This document shows positions 35,701-42,942 of a stretch of 64,000 nucleotides of DNA, in pieces (position 1 is the first letter of the stretch; each line of letters begins with the position of its first letter). The stretch lies in the NCBI RefSeq assembly GCF_004341945.1, contig NZ_SMBP01000007.1, positions 62,001 to 126,000 on the forward strand. Direction: 5' to 3'. Made by a program: the position numbers and the translations under genes. Source of the stretch: Longicatena caecimuris. Lineage in GTDB: Bacteria; Bacillota_I; Bacilli_A; Erysipelotrichales; Erysipelotrichaceae. The notes under the pieces were generated by a model. The model was given only the letters and a program-made list of their open reading frames with translations. It was not told the origin of the DNA and did no database searches.

Positions 35701-36836
35701 CATTTCTATTTCCTATTGTGAACATGACACATGCATTGGTTGTGGGAAAGCAAGGGAGTGGGAAAACGATATTTATTGAGAAATTCTTATGGGAATGCGC
35801 GAGAATTGCATACAGGGAGCTATCGGCAATTTATGTTTTGGATGGTTTTGCCACCAAGTTAAAGGTTTTGCAACAATTAGATATAGTTGCGAATGTGATG
35901 TGTATGAAAGATAACGAATATGTGGAAAGTTTATTTTATCAGCTGCAGCATGAAACCTTATGGCAGGATGATACAAAGCATATATTGCTTATCATTCATG
36001 GCTATGAGCAATGGAAGGAAAGCTATCCGCAACTGGATGATGTATTAACTTCCATATTTTTAAAAACGCCTTTTGTGCATATCTTCATGAGTGTTACTGC
36101 AATCGCTTTATTACCTTATCGTCTTCTTACTTATTTCGCGCAACGTTATGTTTTGCAACTGCCGGATTCAAGTGAGTATGCCTGTTTATTAGAAGATACT
36201 TCGTTGCGGCCTATGGCACAAAAAGGCAGTGGTCTTTTTATCAGGCAACAGCGCGTGATGCTATTTCAAATTTATCCATATGCAAACAGTATACAAGAGC
36301 AATTGCTGCTTGCCCAAACACAGGGACAAAGTGTATATGCTGTTCCTATCCTTCCCAAACATATATCAGCGCAATACCGTAGTGATGCTTTGTTTTTAGG
36401 AAAAGATATAGTAAGTAAAGAAGATTGTTGGTTAATGCTCGATTCATGTTCCTATCTTTTCATATGTCAGGCTTTTCAATATGCAAATGCGTTTATCGCT
36501 TATCTTAATGAATGGAAACAACGTTTCCCAAGTTATGCCCAACACTTATCGCTGTATCAAGGTACATCTTCCTTACCGCAACAAGAAAACCAGCGCATAC
36601 CAGTATTACTACAAAATCTTACAACACTTAGCGAGCTGCAATTGTTGCCGTGGTATGTGCAGGCTTTGTATGAAGGGGATATTTTGTGGATTGGAAAAGG
36701 ATTGCAGGAAGCAGCATCAATATTGAAACTCCCAATGGCATGTATGGATAAAGAATTACAGGAGCACGAAGCTTTATGGTATCGAAAGGGGGAAATACGA
36801 TGGATACGTGTATGGGAGGACGATCAACATGGATGA
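32739..36836 (+). CDS. essC: Type VII secretion ATPase EssC/YukB (FtsK/SpoIIIE family)
   Basis: 1365 residues. An FHA domain lies at ~105-190 (ILIGRGKDCEI, SFHHALL, LQSRNGVYVN), after a divergent N-terminal one. Two membrane helices lie at ~250-275 and ~287-310. The first ATPase has Walker A GMTGSGKSEF (~674) and Walker B LFLIADEFAEL (~786). The second has Walker A GKQGSGKT (~1003), but its Walker B reads LLIIHGYEQW without the acidic pair. The last ~200 residues are a third ATPase fold without a P-loop. EssC is the motor and substrate receptor of firmicute T7SSb; this one is shorter than many (about 1480 residues). Confidence 0.92.
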   Translation: MNRQAAELLCLHSSFCLYTKENVTQIELLIKERAKYWLYLESKDERIPVMEVSWDSKLGWHWYGNQQFYDAKQLCEGFLKRAHIHQFYGQPSLRLLLQQYDTMPQFRYYALSYKQILIGRGKDCEIQYEQPYVSFHHALLRCEQTQWVLSDLQSRNGVYVNQQRVKEIKLQCGDVIHIMGLQLVFGHDFFMVQMLEGVRVRNLSYYQLPTEQALSPQQFCLKESSVHFPKFSIEPITIEPPNDKVPQNQLPLWLSLGPSLTMGISSIVMGISAWMQAIILKQSIWQSMPSLVMAASMALSTILWPIISRSFEKRQQLQKQRQYETVYLSYLEKKQKSIEDQVSAKIAYMIKQKQLWLLGNEKLQEQAHPIWFLTKQANGFLDVLLGETRMSLQVPLNYQQQELSLYETSVTKAFSRFIEQATLQLQQTITHSFGEHRSLAIWGEESLWMSLQLVLQLCLTHSPKQLKLFLIGDEYLTRAWHLRFLPHVFLDQQRLLITDRQSVSYLLNSLQKLQQQNITCLLVYFTSSKMSYLPIDECIKQYAFLHVLQQAKEKTFLASAMETLCYVPRRDLAYLQQAGESISFQPFPCADDVIKNNFQVIGSYTKMSCVTSTKLSFLSMYHCGNVSQLDVLHRWKQRKQKRSLAVIVGKDQHGEMVYLDAHESRHGPHGLIAGMTGSGKSEFLMTYILSLCVCYSCEEVSFVLIDYKGGMMANAFANVPHIAYCMTNLEEGNMYRFMQALDAELKYRQQLFQDTKRQLDVATVDMDAYQHYYREALVKKPLAHLFLIADEFAELKTQQPQFMEQLKQAARIGRSLGIHLVLATQKPYGIIDDQIWSNARFHICLKVQDKSDSMDMLKKEDACNLQQAGEFYMQVGNDELYLQGISSWTQAPYHPETTYQKPLAQDICLYNDQFEIIHKQQLKKQEASLHTQLDVICHYLQQQSEVADDQRPFFLHAPLPFKVQECLCTESEPCLGMADDISKRQQFPFLFPIVNMTHALVVGKQGSGKTIFIEKFLWECARIAYRELSAIYVLDGFATKLKVLQQLDIVANVMCMKDNEYVESLFYQLQHETLWQDDTKHILLIIHGYEQWKESYPQLDDVLTSIFLKTPFVHIFMSVTAIALLPYRLLTYFAQRYVLQLPDSSEYACLLEDTSLRPMAQKGSGLFIRQQRVMLFQIYPYANSIQEQLLLAQTQGQSVYAVPILPKHISAQYRSDALFLGKDIVSKEDCWLMLDSCSYLFICQAFQYANAFIAYLNEWKQRFPSYAQHLSLYQGTSSLPQQENQRIPVLLQNLTTLSELQLLPWYVQALYEGDILWIGKGLQEAASILKLPMACMDKELQEHEALWYRKGEIRWIRVWEDDQHG

Positions 36837-37083
36837 AAGAATTTTGGTGGAGACGTGCCTACCAGTCGTGCAAATGCGTTTTGATGCAGGTCTGGCATCT
36901 TCTTTGACGATTCAACAGGCGATGCAGCTTTTATATGAAGCAGCGATGCAACAGGTAGAGAAAGGAGTATGGATACCAAAGCCAATCTTGTTGTATAACG
37001 CTAGCAATAACTGTGTGCTTAGAAAGGATAGCACAATAAAAGAGGCAAGGGTCCAAAGCGGTGATTGTATATATTTATTTTAG
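36829..37083 (+). CDS. YukD/EsaB-like ubiquitin-fold protein of T7SS
   Basis: 84 residues from ATG 36829 behind GGGAGG; the frame from 36808 lies inside essC. The predicted pattern of short strands around one helix (LTIQQAMQLLYEAAMQQ), ending in the acidic/hydrophobic GDCIYLF, fits the ubiquitin-like YukD/EsaB family, which regulates or assembles type VII secretion. The similarity is by fold pattern, size and gene position rather than strong motifs. Overlaps the end of essC by 8 bases and is followed 13 bases later by the WXG100 gene. Confidence 0.65.
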   Translation: MDERILVETCLPVVQMRFDAGLASSLTIQQAMQLLYEAAMQQVEKGVWIPKPILLYNASNNCVLRKDSTIKEARVQSGDCIYLF

Positions 37084-37096
37084 GAGGTAGTTTATC

Positions 37097-37399
37097 ATGA
37101 GTGTAAAAATCAATGTAGATCCAGCACGACTAGAGGCAAGCGCTTCTCACATAGAACAGATGTATATGAATTATGAACGTGAATATCGTCGTTTGTTTCA
37201 AGATGTTCAAACGATGGGAAATAATTGGCAAGGGAAGGATAATCAGGCATTTGTTCAGCAAATTAATGGCTTTGTGAAAGACTTTGCCTCAATGCGAAAT
37301 TTGATGAAGGAGTATGCAGAATTTTTAAAAGCATCGGCTAGGGCATATCGCAATACACAGAATGAACGTGCACAACAAGCACGGCATCTAATAAATTAG
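37097..37399 (+). CDS. WXG100 family protein (EsxA-like)
   Basis: 100 residues in two long helices joined by a turn carrying WQG (Trp44), the hallmark of WXG100. The start SVKINVDPARLEASASHIEQ is typical. The C-terminus has AYRNTQNE, close to but not an exact YxxxD/E export signal. Such proteins are secreted as helical-hairpin dimers by the EssC machine. ATG follows AGGAGG. This protein is the likely core secreted subunit of the locus. Confidence 0.92.
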   Translation: MSVKINVDPARLEASASHIEQMYMNYEREYRRLFQDVQTMGNNWQGKDNQAFVQQINGFVKDFASMRNLMKEYAEFLKASARAYRNTQNERAQQARHLIN

Positions 37400-37411
37400 G
37401 AGGGCGTATAC

Positions 37412-37708
37412 ATGGATACTTTAACGATCACGTTGGCACAAGTTCAAGGCTGTGCCGCTGCCATCCGTACTCAAAATCAGAAATTGAATCATTGTTTGCA
37501 AGATATTAGTATGACAATGAATCAGTTGGCTGCTTATTGGCAGAGTCCGGCGTCAGAAACTTTGCGAACAAGATTTCACAGTTTACTCCCCGTTTTTGAT
37601 AACTATCGAAGTGTTGTAGAATCTTATGCCCGTTTTCTCGATCAGACGGTAGATACCTATCATACACTGGAACAGCAGCTACAGGCCGGAGCAGATCAAT
37701 TTCGTTAA
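37412..37708 (+). CDS. WXG100-like protein with WQS motif
   Basis: 98 residues, helix-turn-helix, with WQS at Trp43 where WXG is expected. The C-terminus contains YHTLE, an exact YxxxE secretion signal. It may be the partner of the preceding WXG100 protein, or an LXG-associated helical chaperone for the effector encoded downstream. ATG has AGGAGGG 9 bases upstream, and its stop joins the next start directly (TAAATG). Confidence 0.82.
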   Translation: MDTLTITLAQVQGCAAAIRTQNQKLNHCLQDISMTMNQLAAYWQSPASETLRTRFHSLLPVFDNYRSVVESYARFLDQTVDTYHTLEQQLQAGADQFR

Positions 37709-37885
37709 ATGAATGCATACAGCTATGCTTATGAATTACATTTGACGCAATGTGAACAACTGCTGAATCAGGTGACTGTCATTTTGCAGACAGTTGAAGA
37801 TAATAATGAAAATTCGCTTTTATTGCAAGTGATTCGTTCTATGTTAAAAGAACTGCAACAGCAAAGAAGGTGGCTGCAGATATAA
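37709..37885 (+). CDS. Small helical protein (58 residues) of the T7SS locus
   Basis: ATG 37709 comes directly after the stop of the WQS gene (TAAATG), with no own Shine-Dalgarno, so it would be read by translational coupling. The product is one long amphipathic helix pair rich in Leu and Gln (LLNQVTVILQTVE, SMLKELQQQRRW). I know no named family. Its size, helicity and position just before the putative effector fit an effector-associated chaperone-like subunit; this is inference. It is short enough to be missed by many gene finders. Confidence 0.6.
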   Translation: MNAYSYAYELHLTQCEQLLNQVTVILQTVEDNNENSLLLQVIRSMLKELQQQRRWLQI

Positions 37886-37917
37886 AAAATAGTAAAATAT
37901 TTGCCATTTAACATGCA

Positions 37918-38802
37918 TTGACATGTATTAATACTGGAAGGCTGAAAGATGCTGAGCTATTGCTGCAGACACTTCCTTTGTCACAACTGTATCAGGATTT
38001 ACAAAAACTGCAAAAGGTAATTAGTGATGTTATTCAACCTCATGTGTTGTCACAGTTATCACGATCACTTTCACTTTTACAAACAAAACAGCAACAACTT
38101 TGTACACACTTAAAAACGAGTGCAACAGCTTATGAAAATATGGAATCGTCATTGAGCAGCAAAGCAAAGGCGATAAGTGATCATTTGCAATATCAAACAT
38201 ACACGATGGATCATTCTATGCGCTGGCATACGTCTTTTCGCAAAGATAAATCCTTGTTTAGTTATTTGCAAAATGGTGTCTGTGCAGGGATTTATGCTGG
38301 ACTGGATGTTGTGAAATTTTCTGTGGGATTTCATGAAACGTATGCGCAAGGAAATTTATCAACGAGTGTTGGAAGTGCCAGTGTCAGTGGGGATGCAAAG
38401 TTTTCGTTGTATGATAATCAAGGTTTCTCTCCTTCACTAACCGTCAGCTTGGTGGCAAAAGCAGCCCTGGCACAGGCAGTTGCCGATATTCATTTAGGTA
38501 ATTCTTATGTGTACGCGGATGGTGAAGCAAGTGTGGGAGTTGGTGTTGTTAAGGCGGAAGGGACAGCTGTCTTAAATAAAGAAGAGCTTACTTTAAAGGG
38601 TGAAGTTGGTGCAGCAGCAGTACAAGGTGAAGTGAAAGGCAGCATAACGATTTTGGGCGTGAGCATAACAGCAACTGGCACTGGTGAATTAGGTGCTATC
38701 GGAGCAGGAGCTGAGTTTTCCAGTAAAAAAGGAGAATTTTCATTTGGAGCAAAAGGCAGTTTGTTAGCTGGTCTGGGTTTCCGTGTAAAAGTAAATTACT
38801 GA
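37918..38802 (+). CDS. Putative T7SS effector: helical head plus Gly/Ala-rich strand domain
   Basis: 294 residues from the first possible start, TTG 37918. No ribosome binding site fits it; GGAAGG at 37935-37940 precedes an out-of-frame ATG at 37949. So the true start is uncertain and a 5' lesion is possible. Residues ~10-110 are helical (QKLQKVISDVIQPHVLSQL, SSLSSKAKAISDHL) and resemble an LXG or WXG head. Residues ~135-294 are alternating short strands rich in Gly, Ala, Ser and Val (SVGSASVSGDAKFSL, ASVGVGVVKAEGTAVL). I see no known toxin motif. Context makes an exported effector likely. Confidence 0.65.
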   Translation: MTCINTGRLKDAELLLQTLPLSQLYQDLQKLQKVISDVIQPHVLSQLSRSLSLLQTKQQQLCTHLKTSATAYENMESSLSSKAKAISDHLQYQTYTMDHSMRWHTSFRKDKSLFSYLQNGVCAGIYAGLDVVKFSVGFHETYAQGNLSTSVGSASVSGDAKFSLYDNQGFSPSLTVSLVAKAALAQAVADIHLGNSYVYADGEASVGVGVVKAEGTAVLNKEELTLKGEVGAAAVQGEVKGSITILGVSITATGTGELGAIGAGAEFSSKKGEFSFGAKGSLLAGLGFRVKVNY

Positions 38803-38827
38803 TCGATAAGGCAATAAAGGAGTACAT

Positions 38828-39124
38828 ATGAATAAAACGAATCTACAGGAATTACTGCCTTTGGGCAGTATCGTCACTTTAAAAAAGGGGACGAAAAAAA
38901 TCATGATATGCGGTCGTATCCAAGAGGAAGCCACCACGAAAAAAATTTATGATTATGCGGCATGTTACTATCCGGAAGGTATTTTAAATCCACATGAGCT
39001 ATTTTTATTTCAACACGAAGATGTAGAATTCGTGTATTTTGTGGGGATGCAGGATAGTGAAGAATTCAGCTTTCGCGATTTCCTGATAGGCAAATTGAAA
39101 GAAAAAGGGATGCTGGAAACATAA
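38828..39124 (+). CDS. DUF4176 family protein
   Basis: 98 residues, soluble. It matches DUF4176: LLPLGSIVTLKKGTKKIMI, then GRIQ, YDYAACYYPEGIL, and a FQHEDVEFVYFVG block. DUF4176 proteins recur in type VII secretion loci of Firmicutes; their role (immunity or adaptor) is not settled. AAAGGAG lies 6 bases before ATG. As the gene just after the putative effector it could be its immunity protein. Last gene of the locus, before a hairpin. Confidence 0.8.
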   Translation: MNKTNLQELLPLGSIVTLKKGTKKIMICGRIQEEATTKKIYDYAACYYPEGILNPHELFLFQHEDVEFVYFVGMQDSEEFSFRDFLIGKLKEKGMLET

Positions 39125-39130
39125 AAAAAG

Positions 39131-39156
39131 GGTTCTATATGCCATCATATAGAACC
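39131..39156. terminator. Bidirectional terminator
   Basis: GGTTCTATATG (39131-39141) pairs with CATATAGAACC (39146-39156). On the minus strand it is followed by a U run, so it ends the HD gene and probably the T7SS operon too. Confidence 0.75.
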
Positions 39157-39206
39157 TATTATAGTACACATATCAAAATATTTCACAGCAGTATGCATGA
39201 ACAGTA

Positions 39207-39770
39207 TTATTTCCATATCTGAGTTGCGAAGGAGCAAATAGTTAAAAAAGAAACAGCTGCTCTAGAATAACGAACTTTGCGGCTACCTTGTAAAATGATT
39301 TCAGATAGTGCACAATACTTATCAACAGCTTGCAGAAGCCATCCTTCTTTTGTTTTAGGCATATGAAGGGTCATTGGCCACATATGATGAACAATGGCAT
39401 CTTCTATCACAGGATTGATTGTGCAGGCTTTCTTAGCATTTTCTAAAGCAATTAAAGGATGAATTGCACAATGTCTGCCTTCCATGGGACGATTGTTCTT
39501 AGTTCGCCAGTCATAAAAATATAAATCATGTAGTAAGCCGGCACGTGCGATACTGTAGGTGTCTAAACGAAATTTTCGTGCGAATAAGAAAGAATAATAA
39601 GAAACATTCAGAGAATGTTGAAATCGTGAAGTATCCATATGCTGAGAAAAGGCTTTTAATTCCTGTACATCGTCAACCTCAATTAAATCTTGTATACAAC
39701 TGACAAATTCTTTTGCCAGTAAGTCGTTATCGCTTGTTAGATCTACTCTGGAAAATATTGCTTTCTGCAT
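39207..39770 (-). CDS. HD domain phosphohydrolase
   Basis: 187 residues from ATG 39770 (MQKAIFSRVDLT), with AAAAGGTGG in front; the longer frame to 39851 has no binding site. HD motif residues are His in RFQHSLNV, the HD pair in AGLLHDLYFYDW, and IVHHMWPM. The family hydrolyses phosphate from nucleotides or related metabolites with a divalent metal, in the cytoplasm. The exact substrate is unknown. It is a lone gene, divergent from the nucleoid-associated protein gene. Confidence 0.85.
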   Translation of the reverse strand: MQKAIFSRVDLTSDNDLLAKEFVSCIQDLIEVDDVQELKAFSQHMDTSRFQHSLNVSYYSFLFARKFRLDTYSIARAGLLHDLYFYDWRTKNNRPMEGRHCAIHPLIALENAKKACTINPVIEDAIVHHMWPMTLHMPKTKEGWLLQAVDKYCALSEIILQGSRKVRYSRAAVSFLTICSFATQIWK

Positions 39771-39914
39771 GCCATTACCACCTTTTTTCTGATATATAAT
39801 CAATGTATCATATTCTGTGTAAAAAATCATGTGAGAAATTTGTGAATTCATCCTATAGGCAAAATAATGAAAATAAGGTATGATGAATAGCAGAGAAAAT
39901 GGAAAAGAGGAAGC

Positions 39915-40919
39915 ATGATGTTAGAATTTGAAAAGAAAATTGTCCATGTTTTGGATTGTGAACACAATACGTGTATCCTATCAGAAGGATGTATGAAAAA
40001 AGAAGACGATGTGATAGCAAAGATGTTGAGTAGCAAGGCAGAAAAAGTATTCCATAGTGCCTCTCGTAAAAGGGGCGTTTTTCGCGAAACGAGTTATGTG
40101 AAAGAGCTGCTTGTGAAATTAAAAGATCATAGTATCACATTTGAAACCTTTTCGCAGAAATTGGCACAGTATGTATTTGATAAAAAGATGGAGCATGCCC
40201 AATACTATGTTAGCGATTTTATTGTGGCTTTATTATTAAAGGATGAACGTCGTTATGTATTGGTGCTCGATAATGCCTGTACGCAAGGTATTACTCATAC
40301 GGTTCAAAATGAGGAAGATTCCATAATTACAGAAATAATACCTTACAAAGCATTGATCAGTTCTACGTTAACAGCAAAAGATCGCGCATTTCTTATAGAA
40401 CTATCCGATGAAAGTCTGTGTTGTGTGGAAAATAAGGTAGAGATTGAAGGTGAAAAGGTAAATTTTTATGCGGAGGTCATTTTACAAAGTACGACAATGC
40501 CTTCGTATAAAGAAAGTGTGAAAAGCATCACCAAGTTAACAGAAGAAATGAGTGATAAGTATGAAATGGATGAAGTTGATATTGTTCCGAAAATGAAGAG
40601 CATGTTGGTAGATAACATCGAAAATAGTAAGCCGATTCAAATTGATGAAATAGCAGAAGAATTATTTGCAGAAAAACCACTTGCTAAAGCAGAGTTTAAA
40701 GAAGAGTTGAAGAAACAGGGGGTGCCGACTGCCATTGAGGTGGAATATGTAAAGCCGACTCGCTCAGATAAAGTACAGAAGATTAAAACAGATAAAGGAA
40801 TTGAAATTATCATACCTGTGGACTATATGAATACGAAGGAATTTGTCGAATTTAAAAATCAGCCCGATGGAACCATATCCATCCAGTTAAAGAATATCAC
40901 TCATATAACCAGCAAGTGA
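39915..40919 (+). CDS. Nucleoid-associated protein, NA37/NdpA-like
   Basis: 334 residues, soluble and acidic. Length and pattern fit the 37-kDa nucleoid-associated (NA37, YejK-like) family: the N-terminal half has VLDCEHNT and a FVxALLLK-like VALLLKDERRYVLVLDNA, the C-terminal half holds the conserved block IIIPVDYMNTKEFVEF. The role in DNA organisation is known only in outline for the Gram-negative members. ATG 39915 or 39918 follows AGAGGAAGC. Own terminator. Confidence is moderate because few invariant residues can be checked by eye. Confidence 0.7.
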   Translation: MMLEFEKKIVHVLDCEHNTCILSEGCMKKEDDVIAKMLSSKAEKVFHSASRKRGVFRETSYVKELLVKLKDHSITFETFSQKLAQYVFDKKMEHAQYYVSDFIVALLLKDERRYVLVLDNACTQGITHTVQNEEDSIITEIIPYKALISSTLTAKDRAFLIELSDESLCCVENKVEIEGEKVNFYAEVILQSTTMPSYKESVKSITKLTEEMSDKYEMDEVDIVPKMKSMLVDNIENSKPIQIDEIAEELFAEKPLAKAEFKEELKKQGVPTAIEVEYVKPTRSDKVQKIKTDKGIEIIIPVDYMNTKEFVEFKNQPDGTISIQLKNITHITSK

Positions 40920-40953
40920 TTTCTTATATTTCCAATAATTTACATTGATTTTC

Positions 40954-40985
40954 AGAAACTGATGGTAAATCAGTTTCTTTTTTTG
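40954..40985 (+). terminator. Rho-independent terminator
   Basis: AGAAACTGAT (40954-40963) pairs with ATCAGTTTCT (40969-40978), then a T run. Confidence 0.85.
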
Positions 40986-41024
40986 GTGAAATGTGTCATA
41001 ATAAAAAAACAAAGAGCGTCAAAA

Positions 41025-41053
41025 CTGACTTTCTTTGTATGAATGCATATACT
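41025..41053 (+). promoter_or_regulatory. Promoter of the cysK-cysE operon
   Basis: CTGACT, 17 bases, TATACT. The start site falls just before the leader peptide's ribosome binding site (GGAGGT, 41066-41071). Confidence 0.6.
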
Positions 41054-41076
41054 ATTGTAGAGAAGGAGGTACTTGT

Positions 41077-41175
41077 ATGTTTCATCAGCTTATAGAATAT
41101 AGTATGGAAAGGGTTGGATTGCGATGTACAGATGACCTGCTTCAGAAACGATGTTGTTGCGAAAGAGATGCATAA
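41077..41175 (+). CDS. Cysteine-codon leader peptide upstream of cysK
   Basis: A 32-codon ORF with a strong AAGGAGGT 6 bases before its ATG. Near its end it carries three consecutive Cys codons (TGT TGT TGC, residues 26-28), plus Cys17, and it stops 40 bases before cysK. Leader peptides rich in the amino acid made by the operon classically sense its charged tRNA by ribosome stalling. The three-Cys run before cysteine synthase is unlikely to be chance. The stretch between leader and cysK is too short for a classical terminator, so control would be at translation or by coupling. Regulatory function is inferred. Confidence 0.75.
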   Translation: MFHQLIEYSMERVGLRCTDDLLQKRCCCERDA

Positions 41176-41215
41176 GAAAAATATATCGTAAAACAATAGG
41201 AGGAAAATAACGTTT

Positions 41216-42100
41216 ATGAAAGAAACGCTGAAATTAATTGGCAATACGCCATTATATCGTATAGAAAATACCAATATTTATGTAAAATTAGAGAAATTTA
41301 ACGCTGCTGGAAGTATTAAAGATCGTGCTGTCTTAGGAATGTTGAAAAAGGCTATGGAAAAAGGCACGATAAAAAAAGACAGTGTTTTGATTGAAGCTAC
41401 CAGTGGCAATACCGGGATTGCTTTAGCCATGTTAGGAGCAATTTATCATTTGCCAGTCATTATCATTATGCCAGAAACTATGAGTATGGAACGACGTAAA
41501 CTCATTCAGGCATATGGAGCGGAATTGATTTTAACCGAAGGTGCAAAAGGAATGCAGGGATCATTAGATGCATTGGCAAGCTTACAGAAAGAACATCCTA
41601 ACTACATCACTTTATCACAGTTTGATAATCCGGATAATCCCCAGTTTCATTATGAAACTACGGGCAAGGAAATCCTGGAGCAATTACCGGATGTGGATAT
41701 TTTTGTGGCCGGCATTGGAACCGGCGGCACGTTTACAGGAGTTGCTCGTCGTTTAAAGGAAGCTAATCCAAATATTCGCTGTGTAGCCGGAGAACCCAAA
41801 GACAGTGCTATCATCAGTGGGCATCAGCCAGGACCTCATAAAATTCAAGGAATTGGCGCAAATTTTATCCCTGCTAATTTCGATAAAGAATTAGCAGATG
41901 ATGTGATGTTGATCAGCAATGAAGAAGCAATTGAAGAAACCAAAAACTTTGCGCGTACCACTGGTATACTCGTTGGTATCAGCAGTGGTGGCAATATTGC
42001 TTTAGCAAAACGATTAGCTGCCTATTATCCAAATAAAAAGATTGTTACGATCGCACCGGATGGCGGAGAGAAATATCTTTCCGTATTGGATTTTGACTAA
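41216..42100 (+). CDS. cysK: Cysteine synthase (O-acetylserine sulfhydrylase)
   Basis: 294 residues. The PLP lysine is in [10 protein letters not shown]; the substrate/cofactor loop is [12 protein letters not shown], the glycine-rich phosphate loop is [11 protein letters not shown], and the C-terminal Ser is in GISSGGN. The enzyme makes cysteine from O-acetylserine and sulfide in the cytoplasm. ATG follows TAGGAGGAAA. The stop overlaps the ATG of cysE (TAATG), which makes its substrate. A Cys-codon leader peptide precedes it. Confidence 0.95.
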   Translation: MKETLKLIGNTPLYRIENTNIYVKLEKFNAAGSIKDRAVLGMLKKAMEKGTIKKDSVLIEATSGNTGIALAMLGAIYHLPVIIIMPETMSMERRKLIQAYGAELILTEGAKGMQGSLDALASLQKEHPNYITLSQFDNPDNPQFHYETTGKEILEQLPDVDIFVAGIGTGGTFTGVARRLKEANPNIRCVAGEPKDSAIISGHQPGPHKIQGIGANFIPANFDKELADDVMLISNEEAIEETKNFARTTGILVGISSGGNIALAKRLAAYYPNKKIVTIAPDGGEKYLSVLDFD

Positions 42101-42654
42101 TGTTTCGCGTATTAAAGGATATCAATCATAACTTAAATCGCTCATTGGAGAATGATCCGGCTGCTCATTCTAAATTAGAGGTGCTGTTGTTATACCCGCA
42201 TATCAAAGCCTTGGCATTTCATCGGGTATCGCATTTTCTATATCGGCATCATCTGTTTTTCCTTGCTCGCTTTAATTCCAACATTGCCCGTTTTTGGACC
42301 GGTATTGAGATTCATCCGGGGGCAACAATTGGTCGTGGTTTACTGATCGATCATGGAATTGGTGTAGTCATTGGAGAAACTGCCATAATTGGTGATGATT
42401 GCCATATTTATCATGGTGTCACCTTAGGTGGTACGGGGAAAGAGCATGCTAAGCGACATCCTACATTGGGGAATCATGTTATGATTGGAGCAGGTGCAAA
42501 ATGTTTAGGAAACATTACGATTGGTGATCATGCGAAAGTCGGTGCAAACGCCGTGGTCATTACGGATGTTCCAGCGGAAACAACTTTTATCGGGTTAGCC
42601 GCAAAAGATAAACGACAAAAGCACAGGTGTACGCCGGAAGGCTTTATCGAATAA
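42100..42654 (+). CDS. cysE: Serine O-acetyltransferase
   Basis: 184 residues, the short bacterial form. A helical N-terminal domain (~1-70) is followed by left-handed parallel beta-helix hexapeptides: [60 protein letters not shown]. The catalytic His residues are in IDHGIG and YHGVT. It acetylates serine with acetyl-CoA to O-acetylserine, the substrate of CysK. Coupled to cysK by a one-base overlap. The terminator after it closes the operon. Confidence 0.95.
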   Translation: MFRVLKDINHNLNRSLENDPAAHSKLEVLLLYPHIKALAFHRVSHFLYRHHLFFLARFNSNIARFWTGIEIHPGATIGRGLLIDHGIGVVIGETAIIGDDCHIYHGVTLGGTGKEHAKRHPTLGNHVMIGAGAKCLGNITIGDHAKVGANAVVITDVPAETTFIGLAAKDKRQKHRCTPEGFIE

Positions 42655-42684
42655 ATATAAGTGTTATCGTAAAAGCATCTTAGA

Positions 42685-42732
42685 AAAGGAATCCCTCATT
42701 TGCCTTAAGCAAATAAAGAGATTTCTTTTTTT
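42685..42732 (+). terminator. Terminator of cysK-cysE
   Basis: Inner stem ATTTGC/GCAAAT (42698-42703, 42709-42714) and an imperfect outer stem (AAAGGAATC against GATTTCTTT), then a T run. Confidence 0.7.
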
Positions 42733-42863
42733 ATTATGAACTGATAAACCCTTGTTTCTGGCAATTGTATTTTGTTTCTGCATTTTGCTTTAATATTTTG
42801 CTTCAGTATCGTGTTTTCATTGCATGATGATTTAAAAGATGGTTTTCTATTGCGGTAAGACTG

Positions 42864-42893
42864 CTTGACATAGTATCTATGTTCTGTTAAACT
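42864..42893 (+). promoter_or_regulatory. Promoter candidate of the PadR/ABC operon
   Basis: TTGACA, 18 bases, TAAACT. An alternative -10, TATAAT at 42923-42928, has no good -35. Confidence 0.45.
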
Positions 42894-42901
42894 ATATCTG
42901 T

Positions 42902-42917
42902 AATGGATATATCCATT
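42902..42917 (+). promoter_or_regulatory. Palindromic operator before the PadR gene
   Basis: AATGGATATATCCATT is a perfect 16-bp palindrome at the expected start-site region, 25 bases before the PadR start. Probably the binding site of that repressor. Confidence 0.55.
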
Positions 42918-42942
42918 TGCGATATAATAGGAGTTGATATGT

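Noticed and set aside
32739..36836. Chromosome-partitioning FtsK/SpoIIIE
   Set aside because: FHA domain, several ATPase folds and WXG100 neighbours mark it as EssC of type VII secretion.
41054..41215. T-box or SAM riboswitch before cysK
   Set aside because: The leader is short, has no TGGNACC-type T-box sequence and no terminator, and is mostly filled by the leader peptide.
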